This document shows positions 24,104 to 36,491 of a stretch of DNA of 64,000 bases, piece after piece. The DNA lies in NCBI GenBank assembly GCA_002633005.1, contig NMRA01000195.1, positions 135,485 to 199,484 on the forward strand. The letters are read 5' to 3'. The first letter of the stretch is position 1. Every line of letters begins with the position of its first letter. Origin of the DNA: Phoronis australis (taxonomy: Eukaryota > Phoronida > Phoronidae). Made by a program: the position numbers and the translations under genes. The notes beneath the pieces are model-generated. The model had not been told where the DNA came from. It made no database searches and was given only the letters and a program-made list of their open reading frames with translations.

Positions 24104-26451
24104 CTCGAATCTGCAACAAACTTGCGTTCAGAATGTAGTGCCTGTTAGCTCGTGTCAGCCACTTGCTGGAAAGTCGTGATTTTGGTGGAGAAATTGCAAT
24201 TCTCACCTTCTCACGAATTTGGAGCAATACTGTGCGTTGACAGAAAATGGGTTCACTTGATCTCTCAAGCGTTTAACTTCGCTCCGGACAAACCAGCGAA
24301 TAGAGTCCATGCTCGAATTACTAAATCATCATCTACATGTACAACAACATGAACAATGTTAGGCCCATGCGGAGGTGGTTAGACTAATACTCGTGACATT
24401 TTGTCAGGTTTATTACGATAAAGCAAGGAGCCACTGCCCAGTACTCACTGGGTTTGATGGCAATGCACGCATCACTGAAGTTGTAGGTTTTCTTAGTAGC
24501 AGGGTATGAACAAATGAAAATTCTTACATGTAGGTTGTTAGAATTATAAAATGCCAATACAGATATGCAAAATTATAATTATTTATGAAGCAAATTATTG
24601 ACTGTCTTCTGCATCTTGTACAATCATACACCAACATGGGCTGTTGAAGCGCTGTTTACTGTTATACTTTTCGGTTGAAAAATGACAGAGTTGCAAAAAA
24701 TCAATGGCAGTAAGGGAGGAGTCATATTTTCCATTGAAGTACTATTAAAATAAACGTTGCTATTTGCTTGGGATACGTAATTTTGGTATCGCGTTAAAGC
24801 TCACCAGGTGTTGTTTTATCTTGTGGGAACACTTTATATATGTCATGAAAGTGTCAACAACCGAAATTAGGTTAGATCAGAAGGCTGAACAATCATTCCA
24901 CCCTCAACCCTACATGTACATATATATTCAATAAGAAAGAAACAAAACCGGGAAAAATAAACACAAGCATGTCCAGTGTATGCTCGGTGGAATCTCAGTC
25001 GCGCGAGATCGAAGTTCCACGGGTCATTGCATTGTCGAATAGACCCTACACAGTATGTTTTTCACTGGTTTCATTGTAAATAAATAAAATGCACTACAGC
25101 GTGTTACGTATAACTGTTTGAATGCATTATTTATTATCAAAATTTGACCCAGCTACATGTATTTCGTTACGATTTGATAGCAGCACTACCCACGGTGTGC
25201 ACGCAATTTCACCTCATACCAGCAGGCACCGACCGAGAGTTACAAATCCACAACGCCCATGCCCCTAATTGCCAATAATGTCCAAAAATATCCCATTTTA
25301 GGTAGCCAAAGTTAATTCCTTGGGACCAGAGCATTTGGGGTTTCTCTACTACAAAACCAGTATCATCCAATCATCCTAGTTGAAGATGTATCAACACGTA
25401 TGGCTGCGAGCGAATTGGACTAGACTGCAAGTGCGTGTATCTGGCAGCTAGCCCTGATATTGGTTGGAACACGCATAATTCATTCACGTTCCTTCTTTAA
25501 ATTTCCCGTCCATTCAAGATTCTTGTTTTGGAATTTTTTGGATTGCCATTTTAGTTACCTTCGTCGGATTAACCTAATCATTGACTCAGGGCAACCCTTC
25601 TGAAAAAGCACACAAGTCCTCTCACGGGCGCTTTTCCTGTGTTACTGAAGCAAATTCCACGATTCTAAACCAACTGTTCGCCTGCCAGGGAGTAAGGTTA
25701 TCCGTGTACGAGTAAAGATATGTATCTCGAGAGACAAATTGGGCAGGTGCAGGGAATGTGCGTGTGTAAGAAAGGAAGAGCGTCATAGACAGGAGAATTT
25801 TGTTCGTGGACAACCCCGAGCTGCGCACGGCCATGGAAGTTTAGGTACATGTATCTTGAAGTAGTACACGAAAGTCTTTAAGCCTCATATTCTCTATTGA
25901 AGTAGAACAAGTTTTTTTTTTTTACATTAGGTCCTACTTGTGTATAGATACAAAGACACCCATACATTCTCTCAAAACCGGCCTTGAAATTTTGCTAACA
26001 CTTTTCTCAACAGAGGCAGGAACTTCAAATTTTGTGGACTGTCAATTCTATCTTTTGAGCTGATGCTAGCGTAGTTTTTAATGCTAGCGTTTTCGACACT
26101 TGCTGACATGAGGCACGAGGAGGCGTGGAATGAATATTGTACAGACGCATGACTTCAGTAGGAGCTGGGAATCCCCCACACCAGCGTTTGAGCACATCTC
26201 GATGAACCAAGTTGAAAAAGTTCACTAGCCTATGGAATACTTCCATCAACCACGAAATCGATATAGTTACTAAAAAATGATAAGCAGCGTTGAGCAATTT
26301 TACGCAACTCGCAGCCTTTGTTTTCAATATAACTGTGTAGGTTAATACGAAGTTTCGGGATCCTACATGTAAATCAAGTAGAAACAAATACTAGCAAAAG
26401 TTTCGGGAATGTTTGTAGTAAGTTACGCATTACTGAACAAAAAATAGTCCT
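24104..26451. other. Intergenic, no gene seen
   Basis: No supportable exon. The 120-codon minus-strand frame at 26387-26025 has no recognisable domain. Confidence 0.4.
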
Positions 26452-27752
26452 TTTTATGCGCCCACATATTAATGTGTGGGTGCATATTCCCGTCATCTCT
26501 GTCTGGGCGTCAGGCAACTGGGCGTCTGGCGTAAGCGGCTGTATCTAAAAAACTCCTTGCAGGATATTATTGAAATTTGACAGGTGTGTTCCTATAGGGT
26601 TGACGACAGAGAGGACGAATACCACTGTGTCCTTATTGGTATGTTTTTTTTACCTTTGCCTCTGTATATATCTTCAAAGGTCCTCAACCGATTTTCACGA
26701 AATTTGGCACATAGGCATCTATTAATGAGGTGACGCTATCTTTCATTTCGGATGAATTCGAGTTATTTTGCGCCATCTAGTATCCATTTTTACTGGTTTC
26801 GTGTCTGTTTTTGACGTCTGTCCCTCCATCAACCAAATCACTCTAAGGATGATATTGAAAATTGGCATCTATGGTCTTACTGTAAAGAGGACAATTGACG
26901 ATGTTTTTCCGATGACTTCGACTGCTGTGGCGCCTTCTAGTGGCATTTTTGTTGTTTTTGTTTTTGTTTTGTGCCCAGGTGTACCTGTACTTCCAAAGCC
27001 CGCAGCAAGATCTTTATTAAACTTAGAGCATATGTATGAAGCAAACAACGGAATACGACGACTTTCAGACGGTTCCCACCAACACTGCCCCCTAGTGGTA
27101 ATTTCATTTTTCTGTTTTCCTCTGTTTCTCTGATGAAGTTTTATGAAATTTGTTAAATAGCTTTCTTTTAAAGAAATGGCAACATTTTCTGGTTTTCAGA
27201 CGGATTTGACGTTTATGGGTGCATCCAGTGGCCATTTTTTTGGTGTTTTCTAGTCTGCTTGGCCTCCGTCCTGTGTCAACCAAACCACTCCAAGGATGAT
27301 TGTGAAAATTGGACTACACGTATATTTGTTAGTATGAGGAGGGCGGTTGACAATGATTTTCCGGCTTCAATTACTGTGGCGCCTCCTAGTGGCATTTTTT
27401 CGCCCTTAGCTGTATCTCCTAAGAACTCTGAAGAATACTTATTAAATTTAGCAAGTTGGTGTATTTATATGACGTTGATAACGGAAGACGACAACTTTCA
27501 GACGAATCCGATGAACCTTTGTCCCCTAATGACATTTTTATTTTTCCGTTTGACTAATGTTTCTTGAAGGATTTGCATGAAATGTGGTAAATAGCTTTCA
27601 GTTGAAAAAAGCGCCGACATTTTCAGGTTTTTGGTAGATTCTAAGTATTTTGCACTGTCTAGTGGCCACTTTTATGATACAAATAAACACCCTAGAGGCA
27701 ATCCGTTTGCAGTGCATTAGTGGGCGCATTTCAACGCTCCGCGTTGCTCTTG
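26452..27752 (+). repeat. Hairpin-ended interspersed repeat with about 150-bp internal units (copy 2, complete-looking)
   Basis: The left end is an inverted pair TATGCGCCCACAT / ATGTGTGGGTGCAT. The right end carries a perfect 6-bp hairpin, CAACGC-TCC-GCGTTG (27732-27746), followed by CTCTTG. Inside, a 'gcgcc(t/a)tctagtggcattttt' block recurs near 26770, 26930, 27085, 27222, 27380, 27522 and 27655, a spacing of about 135-160 bp. Many units also have 'tttcagacggatttga' and 'atgaaatttggca'. The hairpin near the right end recalls Helitron ends, but no CTRR terminus follows. Open frames inside (26768-27133, 27259-27567) follow the repeat and are not called as genes. Confidence 0.65.
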
Positions 27753-27945
27753 TTATTTATGTAAATATCTATGCACGGTTTTCTGATTGCTCAGATTATA
27801 CTTTGCTACATGGTGTGACCCAAATTTGCAATAGGTAAAACCTTTGTATAATTTCATTTAAAGAATTATAGTGAGTAACGTGCGTATTTTTGGGTAGGTT
27901 GTTCAACCGATGGTTATAAGGTGTAACGATCAGAACAAAAAAATG

Positions 27946-28463
27946 TCACACGAAAACAGTTGCGGGTTCCCAGGGAGGCTGTGGAGTATACGTACATGTA
28001 CATGTATGTATAGCAACACCTCCGCTCTTCCTGTTTCTGTCACGTCTTAGAAGATCAAATCCGTCTATATTAACTTCAGAATCCTCGACCATTGATGAGA
28101 GCCAAGTTTCATTTAAACACAAGATATCAGTGGTGCTCTGGCTCATAATCAATCTCAGACCATCAACCCGATCTAGGGGGGAAACGATGTTTAAATGAGC
28201 AATACCAAGATCCTTAGCGAACTTTAATGAAGACAGTTCGGGATCCCATAATTCTCTTTTTGAAATGTCAATTGATGCCCTGGTAGAATCTTTTTGTCCG
28301 TCTCTGTGAGGTACATATTCTCGTGGTTTTGGAATAAGCAGTCATCAAAGTCAAAAATACTTGACAATGAACTTTCACGTTGGTATACGACTGCTGTTGT
28401 ATCATTACATATATGTAGAGCCCCATGGTTTTTAGTCATTGCTTGATCCTGGGCTTTTATCAT
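27946..28463 (-). mobile_element. LINE fragment: N-terminal part of an APE-type endonuclease
   Basis: Minus-strand frames read, in order, a polar leader (28463-28224), then AKDLGIAHLNIVSPLDRVDG across a frameshift, then TTDILCLNETWLSS and GFDLLRRDRNRKSGGVAIH. This is the first third of the APE-like endonuclease of a non-LTR retrotransposon: N-x-R/N region, the 'C/L-x-E-T-W' catalytic Glu motif and the R-x-D-R-x-x-x-G-G-G/V-A segment. The frame breaks twice, and the rest of the endonuclease and the reverse transcriptase are missing. It is a dead 5' fragment, of a CR1-like or related clade. Confidence 0.75.
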
Positions 28464-29462
28464 GATTTGTGACTATACTGTAGCTCACACTTAAAGCACT
28501 TCATGCGGCTTTGCAATTCCATGCAAAACTTTGAGCCTCACAACAAAACAATTCGTTGACCACGGTGAGCGAAAATTGGGAAATTATTTGACCTTGGTGA
28601 CTCACGTTTGGAAAATTGACGTGACCACAAGAGAGCTGAGTTTTGTAAATATCAAAAAACCAGAAATCCATGATCAGTTTTCTAGATTTGTCTTCCAAAA
28701 TAGTACATGTACCTCTAGTTTGCTTTCGAATATGCTTGTTCTCTGCACATGTACAGTACTAATATAGAGCAAAAAATCAACGTACACGATGCCCTTTTTC
28801 GGGCAATACAAGCAATTGCAAAAAAATAACACTGTACATACGGGAACAGCCATCCTCAGCAAGACAGTTAAATGAAGTGCCTATAAGTACTGTACATGTA
28901 CATCTGCTTTCCATGTTGAAGTTCTTTTTTTCTACATCTTCAAGTATTGGTAGTTTTTTAATTAAGGGTTGGTGTATGATTCGAAAACAAACCGTGCCAT
29001 TTTCCAATGAGGCACTTATTGCTCGTATTCCAGACATAATGTACATGTAAGGGTAGGAGAGTAAACACTGTCATTATCTCTTCTTCTTTTGAAATGAATG
29101 GTATTTACTAAACAATTGTATTATTATGTTTTATGCCCGCGGATGTACAAGGTACTGAGCGAGTAATACTGTCACATGACCTTACACATGTATATTTCTA
29201 TGGGTGTAGGATGTCTCCCCAAATAACAAACTATTGAAAATAACCCCTCATCCTTTCAGATTATCACCTTTCAATACTGTTTTTCTAAGTAAGAAAAGCG
29301 TTTTGGACAATACGATTTTGAGTAGGTTAAATAAATGTCCAATCCGACAGCATTGTCTACTCATTTTACGGTCACCTGTTGAACTCCATGATCGACATAA
29401 TTGTATAATATAAAGTAAACATCGTGAACTCGCACCAAGCTTTCAGGGATTAAAGGGTGCGA
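28464..29462. other. Intergenic, no gene seen
   Basis: Several TACATGTACAT palindromes (28706, 28748, 28904, 29040). No exon recognised. Confidence 0.4.
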
Positions 29463-30548
29463 CAAAATATTGAACACGCTACAACACGTCAAAATATTGA
29501 ACACGCTACAACACGTCAAAATATTGAACACGCTACAACACGTCAAAATATTGAACACGCTACAACACGTCAAAATATTGAACACGCTACAACACGTCAA
29601 AATATTGAACACGCTACAACACGTCAAAATATTGAACACGCTACAACACGTCAAAATATTGAACACGCTACAACACGTCAAAATATTGAACACGCTACAA
29701 CACGTCAAAATATTGAACACGCTACAACACGTCAAAATATTGAACACGCTACAACACGTCAAAATATTGAACACGCTACAACACGTCAAAATATTGAACA
29801 CGCTACAACACGTCAAAATATTGAACACGCTACAACACGTCAAAATATTGAACACGCTACAACACGTCAAAATATTGAACACGCTACAACACGTCAAAAT
29901 ATTGAACACGCTACAACACGTCAAAATATTGAACACGCTACAACACGTCAAAATATTGAACACGCTACAACACGTCAAAATATTGAACACGCTACAACAC
30001 GTCAAAATATTGAACACGCTACAACACGTCAAAATATTGAACACGCTACAACACGTCAAAATATTGAACACGCTACAACACGTCAAAATATTGAACACGC
30101 TACAACACGTCAAAATATTGAACACGCTACAACACGTCAAAATATTGAACACGCTACAACACGTCAAAATATTGAACACGCTACAACACGTCAAAATATT
30201 GAACACGCTACAACACGTCAAAATATTGAACACGCTACAACACGTCAAAATATTGAACACGCTACAACACGTCAAAATATTGAACACGCTACAACACGTC
30301 AAAATATTGAACACGCTACAACACGTCAAAATATTGAACACGCTACAACACGTCAAAATATTGAACACGCTACAACACGTCAAAATATTGAACACGCTAC
30401 AACACGTCAAAATATTGAACACGCTACAACACGTCAAAATATTGAACACGCTACAACACGTCAAAATATTGAACACGCTACAACACGTCAAAATATTGAA
30501 CACGCTACAACACGTCAAAATATTGAACACGCTACAACACGTCAAAAT
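29463..30548. repeat. Tandem array of 40 apparently identical 27-bp units
   Basis: The unit is exemplified by 29463-29489: it contains CAAAATATTGAACACG and then CTACAACACGT. The phase repeats exactly every 27 bp to 30548, giving 40 whole units plus a partial. I saw no substitution between units on reading. Because 27 is divisible by 3 and the unit lacks stops in several frames, the array opens 370-390-codon frames on both strands; these are artefacts. The first copy is preceded by unique sequence (ggattaaagggtgcga). The last ends at an N, then T10 and G12. Confidence 0.95.
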
Positions 30549-30573
30549 NTTTTTTTTTTGGGGGGGGGGGGGC
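30549..30573. other. Ambiguous base followed by T10/G12 homopolymers at the array edge
   Basis: An N at 30549 is followed by homopolymeric T, then G. This looks like a poorly resolved junction at the end of the tandem array, so the array length and the right flank should be treated with caution. Confidence 0.7.
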
Positions 30574-31214
30574 TAGACCTACTTGCCCTCGCTTAAATCC
30601 TCAACTGATATGTACTGCAGTTATAAACCAATCCGACAGAAAATGCATGCACTTAAACAGTTTTGGCTGACGGAAGCATTGGATAGTACAAAAGGCAGAA
30701 CCAGAGTTTTTGAATGACATACATGTACATGTATGCTCGAGGCTCCTTGAAAACGCAAGGCAGACACCATAAGGTAGACAGGTACCCTGGACCTGATGGC
30801 GATCTAATAGTTCATGAGCAAGTCAAGTAGCTCAAGATTGTCACTTGTTCCGTAGACGTCAGTTAAGAAAGCAGGCGCACATCTACGTGATCATATTTAA
30901 ATTCACGCGCCCACCGCGTTTCACCGCGTGAATGATGGGCGTAGGTTGTCACTGACCTGCACTAATAACTGATTCATGCCGAATGACGTCGTATGGAAAT
31001 TATTTTTTAACTTGCCACTCTCACGCGACTGGCTCTACGATTGTGTTCCTGTGTATATGTCGCATAGAACTCAGCTGATTACCGATAAATAACCGCTATC
31101 ACATTCATTACAACACAGGCCCGTAGCCAGAGGGGTTCGGGGGTTTGATCAAACTCCCTCCGAGGAAAAGGTCCAGCCCTTGCCTATCAGATAGGATAAG
31201 ATAGGATTTACTAG
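30574..31214. other. Intergenic, no gene seen
   Basis: Contains a TACATGTACATGTA palindrome at 30719-30732 and a partial family C repeat start at 31120-31185 ('gcccgtagccagaggggttcgggggtttga'). Confidence 0.5.
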
Positions 31215-33420
31215 ATGGACAAAATTATTGAAACTACAAGTTCTACTAACCACAATCATAACCAAGTTAATAGTAATTTTGAATTTACTTCTGATAAACA
31301 CAATCATCGGGCAGTATCATGGAGTTCCCCAAGAAACAAAAAATCACTGTTATCTTGTCCACATGAAAATTTTCACGATATGTTTGTTTTAACCACTCAA
31401 CAATCAAGACGACATTCCCAAAACAGATGGGGAAAAGTTTCACTGTGTTCACCACAGAAAGCGCATAAAGTTTTAATTTTCATTTTGTGTAAATAATTGT
31501 TGGTTGGCAATATTCTGTGAATTAAGCGGTGTCTAAACCAACGCAATTTTTTATGTTTTGTACAATTGAAGGAGAGTCTATTTAGTTTTCGTCACCATGT
31601 ATCGGGGTCAATAAAATTTACATTATTGATAACACCGTTAATATCTATCTCAGATGGCCGATTGTTTTTATATTTACAAGCTGTCTGAAGTGACTGTACT
31701 AAGGCGCCATAAATATTCCCCGCTTGTGATTTTTTATGCACAATTTCATAAATATAGATGTAACTTGGGAAATTTGGTAAATTGATGTTTTCTTGTCTAT
31801 TCTTGAGGCCCCTGTACGCTGCAAAGGTTGCACTTCTTAATGCATAGAATTCTAGTATTGGAGGATGAAATTCATAATTATTGCAGAGTTCTTTGTTCCT
31901 TCAGCTATAAACAAATCCAACGCACAATAGACTCCCCTCTGATACCATGGAAAATAGATTTTCTGCCGAATTTTATCTTTGATATATACCACACGGGAGA
32001 GTAAATAATGTTTTCAATTTTGTCACACATTTGAAACAGGAGCCCAACATCGCTTAAAACTTCCTTCCAGAACAGATTGTCAGTTCCTTCAGCTATTTTT
32101 TACGGAAATCGCCCCCAAGTTAAAAAAAAATATCAATTTAGCAACCCATAACTGCCTTTTTCCAAGGTCTCGTATGGTACTTGATGTGAATAGTCTACGA
32201 AGCCACGATATTTTCAAAGACTTAATAAAATAACTAACACGAAACATTTTTTAACCACCAAGATCTTCATTTTGAACAACTTCATTTCGGCTAACTGTGT
32301 CAATATTCCCATTTCAAATGAAGCTAACAAACTCGCTCTACTTCTTGAATCATGTCAATGGAGGGGATAGCGAGGGATTGAAGCAAACGAACAATCTTGA
32401 GCAATAAAAGTGTCTTAACCACGGTTATATTACCTAAAACAGTAAGAATTGTTCTTGACCAAGAGCCCATCATTTTCTTAATTTCCAAAAGCTTGCCACT
32501 ATATTTAACGCCTGGCATTGTATTATAATAAGTAGATAAGTTGATTCCCAAAACATGAAAGGTTTGTTAGTCCATAACAGGTTTTCATTGACACTCCGTT
32601 TTTGTCAGAGTCTTTTTTATTCAATCCAAACACATCTTCTCTCGATATTTGGCTTCAAACCAGAAAAAAAATGTAAATTGGTCTATTAAATTCAAAGATG
32701 ATCTGATAGCTAACTCAAAACCGTCCAAAATTAAACAAGTGTCGTCAGAGTACTGAACCAGTTTAAACTCAGAAACACCTATCCTGACCCCAGTGATGCC
32801 ACCATCACGACGAATTAAATTACCCAATATTTCTACAGATAATCCAAAAAGGTAAGGAGAAACTGGGTCTCCTTAACGAAAGCCTCTCCCCATTTCAAAA
32901 AATTCAGAGAAAAATTTATGTTGGGGAACACAAAGACAAGATTTATTGTAGAGAGTTTTGACCGTGTCAATGAAGCTTAGTTTAGTATGATGATGCCTTG
33001 AGGATGAAAGACCAGGAAACCGAGTCGAAACATTTTTCAACATCGATCCTTAAGAGGAGTCCAGGACTGAAAGGGCTTAGAGTCTAAATATTAAATTACA
33101 TCATATAAATTTTCATGTTTATACCTGCCTTTCATGAAATCTTTTTGGTTCTCGTTATTAAGGGGTCCGAGGACGCTTTTTAGGCGTCTTGCAATACAAC
33201 CAGACTGAATTTTGTAAGTAGTATTCAATAATGAAATTGAAAGGCAATTTTTAATGAATTCGCTTGGTTTATTTATTTTTTTTTTTGGTATTATTGAGAT
33301 AATACCAGCTTTTTCAGTTGTAGATATGTCTCCTTTGTTGATAACTTCTTCAAACGATCGGAACAAAAAATATTTAAGGTCTGGACAAAAAATAATAAAT
33401 CTACATTTAGTTTCGAACCG
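31215..33420 (-). mobile_element. Decayed Tx1/L1-like LINE: reverse transcriptase and C-terminal region
   Basis: Read on the minus strand from 33420 downward. The fingers/palm region (33366-33091) contains KAGIISIIPKKKINKPSEF, SISLLNTTYKI and FMKGRYKHENLYDV. Then come GDPVSPYLFGLSVEILG (about 32880-32821) and VQYSDDTCLILDG (the Y-x-D-D catalytic motif, near 32740). The thumb follows (32551-32324, LGNITVVKTLLLLKI), then a connection region near 31960 (NLFWKEVLSDVG and SPVWYISKIKF), then HRILPTNNYLHKM and a CAFCGEHSETFPHLFWEC C-terminal cysteine motif near 31400. The frame is broken by several frameshifts and by a TAA at 32875-32873 where Gln is expected before GDPVSP. The element is truncated at the 5' end (no endonuclease) and inactive. 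Confidence 0.85.
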
Positions 33421-34929
33421 GCCGTGCGCGTAGTACCGGTGAATTTTTCTGTCGCCCTGTGAGATGATGCGATCTTGACATGAGATTGGTGAATGTATCG
33501 TGGTCTAGAATTCATTAACATTCCTACTTCATATTTTTGATAAATGCAAGTACGTACTCATTTTTCCGTATACGTACACTGTACATGTAAGACACGCTGA
33601 CAATTTCCCATGCACATGGAATCCAAAAAAGTGATCTATTAGCCGGGTGTATTGTTGTCGGTATTGTTGCATCTAATGACCGAAGTGTTGCTTATTATTG
33701 CATGTAAGAGTACAAAAATTACACCTTATTCAGAAATCTTAGACATTTTCGGAGAAGTGAAGGTTCGGAGTAGTGAACCTTCAGAATAGTGAACTGGCGG
33801 AATAGTAGGCTGTTCCCATTTCCAGCGATGTACATGTAAGCAACTTTAACAAAAACACTATCCGATGAAAATTTACGCCAAGCCAATCTCCGACTACATA
33901 TTTCCATCAGAGTATGTAATGGGGTATAATCACTAATTAAAAAAACGGTTTCAAAGTTTGGCGGGAGGTATTGCCATGTGGAGAAATTCTCACTTAAACT
34001 GGTCACCGCTCATATTCCAGTAGCCCCAGACAACTTTTATGATGCCTATTCAGCTTGCACATTGTGTTGATGTATATCTGAGCTAATGAAGTCGAAAGGT
34101 AACAGCAAGCACAACTGTCTCAAACACGATGGTTGTTATTACACCCAAATTGTTTTTTCTCTGGCATTTGCACAAACTTACAGCCGGTAAATATAGAAAG
34201 CAGTTCTAACTTGGTACATTTCAAATATTGCAAAACGACTAAATATATCTAAGTTAATTTGTGCTTATCTTGACCATCGGCAACTTCCAAAAGAGCAATA
34301 GTTTTATGTTTCATGGTGGTTTTCGTTATTTCATTTTAATACTCATGTTGTGTTTTTCTTACCAGGGACGGGTTGATAACTTTTCATTGTATTTTTAAAC
34401 TTGAAGTACCAAGAACAGTAGTAGATTCGATCGCCAGCGAAACTCAATTAGTTTAGATACTTGTGAACCAATCACTGAACTTTCCAGATTGCAGCTACAC
34501 TAAACATTTCACAGCTAACAAAACCACACGTGCCATTAGTTGAAGTTTAATCTTCTTTAGAACTCAAATCATAAAATATGTACAAAGGTGCAAATGGTGA
34601 TATCCAAACTGCAGACTTATAATCTCTGGACGATTTCGGTTGCACTAAGTGCATAACTATTCTAGCTTTTTGTAATTCATAAAAACATAGAGTGGGCACA
34701 GGTTAAATACAACTGCTACCTAATCAAAAATCTAGTTTAACGAAATTAAAAAAATATTGAAAGAATAATCCATGTGATATATTGCTAGCTCTGATAAAAC
34801 AGGACTTGCAATAAATACTCATTGAATCAATTCCACCAATTGTTTCACTCGATGATTCAATAACCTGCTGTCTTTATACATGTATCTGTCTCTCTAATGC
34901 ATGCATGTATTGTTGCAACTACTGCTTCT
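33421..34929. other. Intergenic, no gene seen
   Basis: AT-rich, no recognisable exon or repeat apart from TACATGTA palindromes near 33582 and 33829. Confidence 0.4.
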
Positions 34930-35150
34930 GTAACTTCAGGGGGGGGTTGGCAAACGTCCACCTTAGAGACATAAAAACTCTGAAAAAATAGAAAACGAAA
35001 CAAAAGTCCACTAAAAAGGCAGGGACTACCTAAGTTTGGTGAATGCACAATTCATAGCTATGCATGTACCCCGTTTTTTTCTTTTTAGTAAAAGGACCAC
35101 CTTCTCAAAAATCCAAGACTCTTATTTTTTAGGCTGGATGCGCCCATGGA
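34930..35150 (+). repeat. Interspersed repeat family C
   Basis: It has the same order of blocks as 39715-39975: a G-run, 'gtccacctta', 'aaacaaaagtccac', 'caattcatag', 'taccccgttttttt', 'tttttaggctggatgcgccc'. Confidence 0.65.
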
Positions 35151-36491
35151 TATTGCAGCTTACTATGAAAATTGGGAGCGACAGTCTCCATGTGATATAT
35201 AGGTAGATCTGGTTTCTGAAACCTCTCTTATTAATTCCGCCGAGAACCATGACGCGGTGGATATTTGACGCTGCATGCAAGCCTTGCCTTGCAAGCAGCT
35301 CAGCAATCTGTTGAAGATAATCGTAACCGTTAGTCTTGCAAATATACGTACGGAAATGTGTTTGTATGGCGGGCACAGTGTCCCGAATATTCTATTGCAG
35401 TGAAAGAGCGATACGTTTGAACATCAATTGGGTAGAGTAGCCAACAAGTGCAATTGGTTGCTAAGGATGTTCGGTGCGTTAGGGTGGGTTTCGTTGACGC
35501 AGCAATCTTGCAAAACCACGTAATACTTCAAGGACAATCGCGTTGCATTACAAGTAAAGCACGTACAATGTAGCTCGACATCATGCTATTTAATCCAAGT
35601 TTGAACAGCCTTGGCGTTTTTGCTAGTTTAGTCAACTTGGCCGATCATATAGCTACCATTGAGCAGCTGCAGTCGTTTATTCAATGAGTTATATCTGTTT
35701 TTAGTTCACGTGACGTTACCAGCTGCAAGTACATGACCCCTAAGGGTCGCAGGCGTATCACCAAACCCGTGTCACTTATCCACAGATCAGACGTTAAAAA
35801 CTCTTTTATGGAAACATTCCCACACTGACCCTTCACCGGTCAAGTATGGACAACTTGACCAGTACACTAGTATTAAGGCCTATCTTGGACGGTAACACTT
35901 ATAAAGTTGGTGCAGTATTTTAGGAGCATCGCTCCGAGTCCACTAGTGCCATAAATTGATAAATGCAACGAATTGTAGGCGTACTGGCTTGCATTGGTCT
36001 ACTTCATCGGGAGAATCATCTTGCGAATAGCAACCCAATGTTCTATTCATACTCCCATTCAATACAACTGCTATCTGCCTCTTGTTTGTTCTAGGATCTC
36101 GCGGTGACGCAACATGCCACGAAAAAGCAGCTTCCCTTATCATTTGACGGGCTTACATTTGCGCAATGGAACTCGCGTTTTCTTAGTTTACTAAGGCTTT
36201 GCTAAGACTATCGGTTAGCCCAATTCATCTAAAATAACAAAATTCCGTTGAAGACTTTACAATCCGTCTCTATCTTGCCAAGTTAGCAGATGTTGTTGTT
36301 CTCTGGAGATTAAAGTAGCCTACCTGTTCGAGGCGTAAATTTAACTATTATCAAAATAGGGAAAAACACTTATTTCTTCCCACATTTCATCTTGACAGTT
36401 GTTTAAATTACAAAAAGTAGATCGTGAAAACTACACGTGGTGAGAGTTGTGAAGTTTGAAAATCGGACAAGAGATACTTTACTTTTGTTAC
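35151..36491. other. Intergenic, no gene seen
   Basis: No exon or repeat was recognised; the minus-strand frames at 35122-35376 and 35943-36143 have no domain. Confidence 0.4.

Noticed and set aside
26768-27567. Two ORFs of 121 and 102 codons
   Set aside because: Both lie inside the hairpin-ended repeat and follow its internal units.
27732-27752. Helitron 3' end
   Set aside because: The hairpin is present, but no CTRR terminus follows and no Rep/helicase or 5' TC was found, so the element is left unclassified.
29361-30596. 370-390-codon ORFs on both strands
   Set aside because: They are produced by the 27-bp tandem array, whose period is a multiple of three; the peptides are exact nonapeptide repeats on both strands with no other support.
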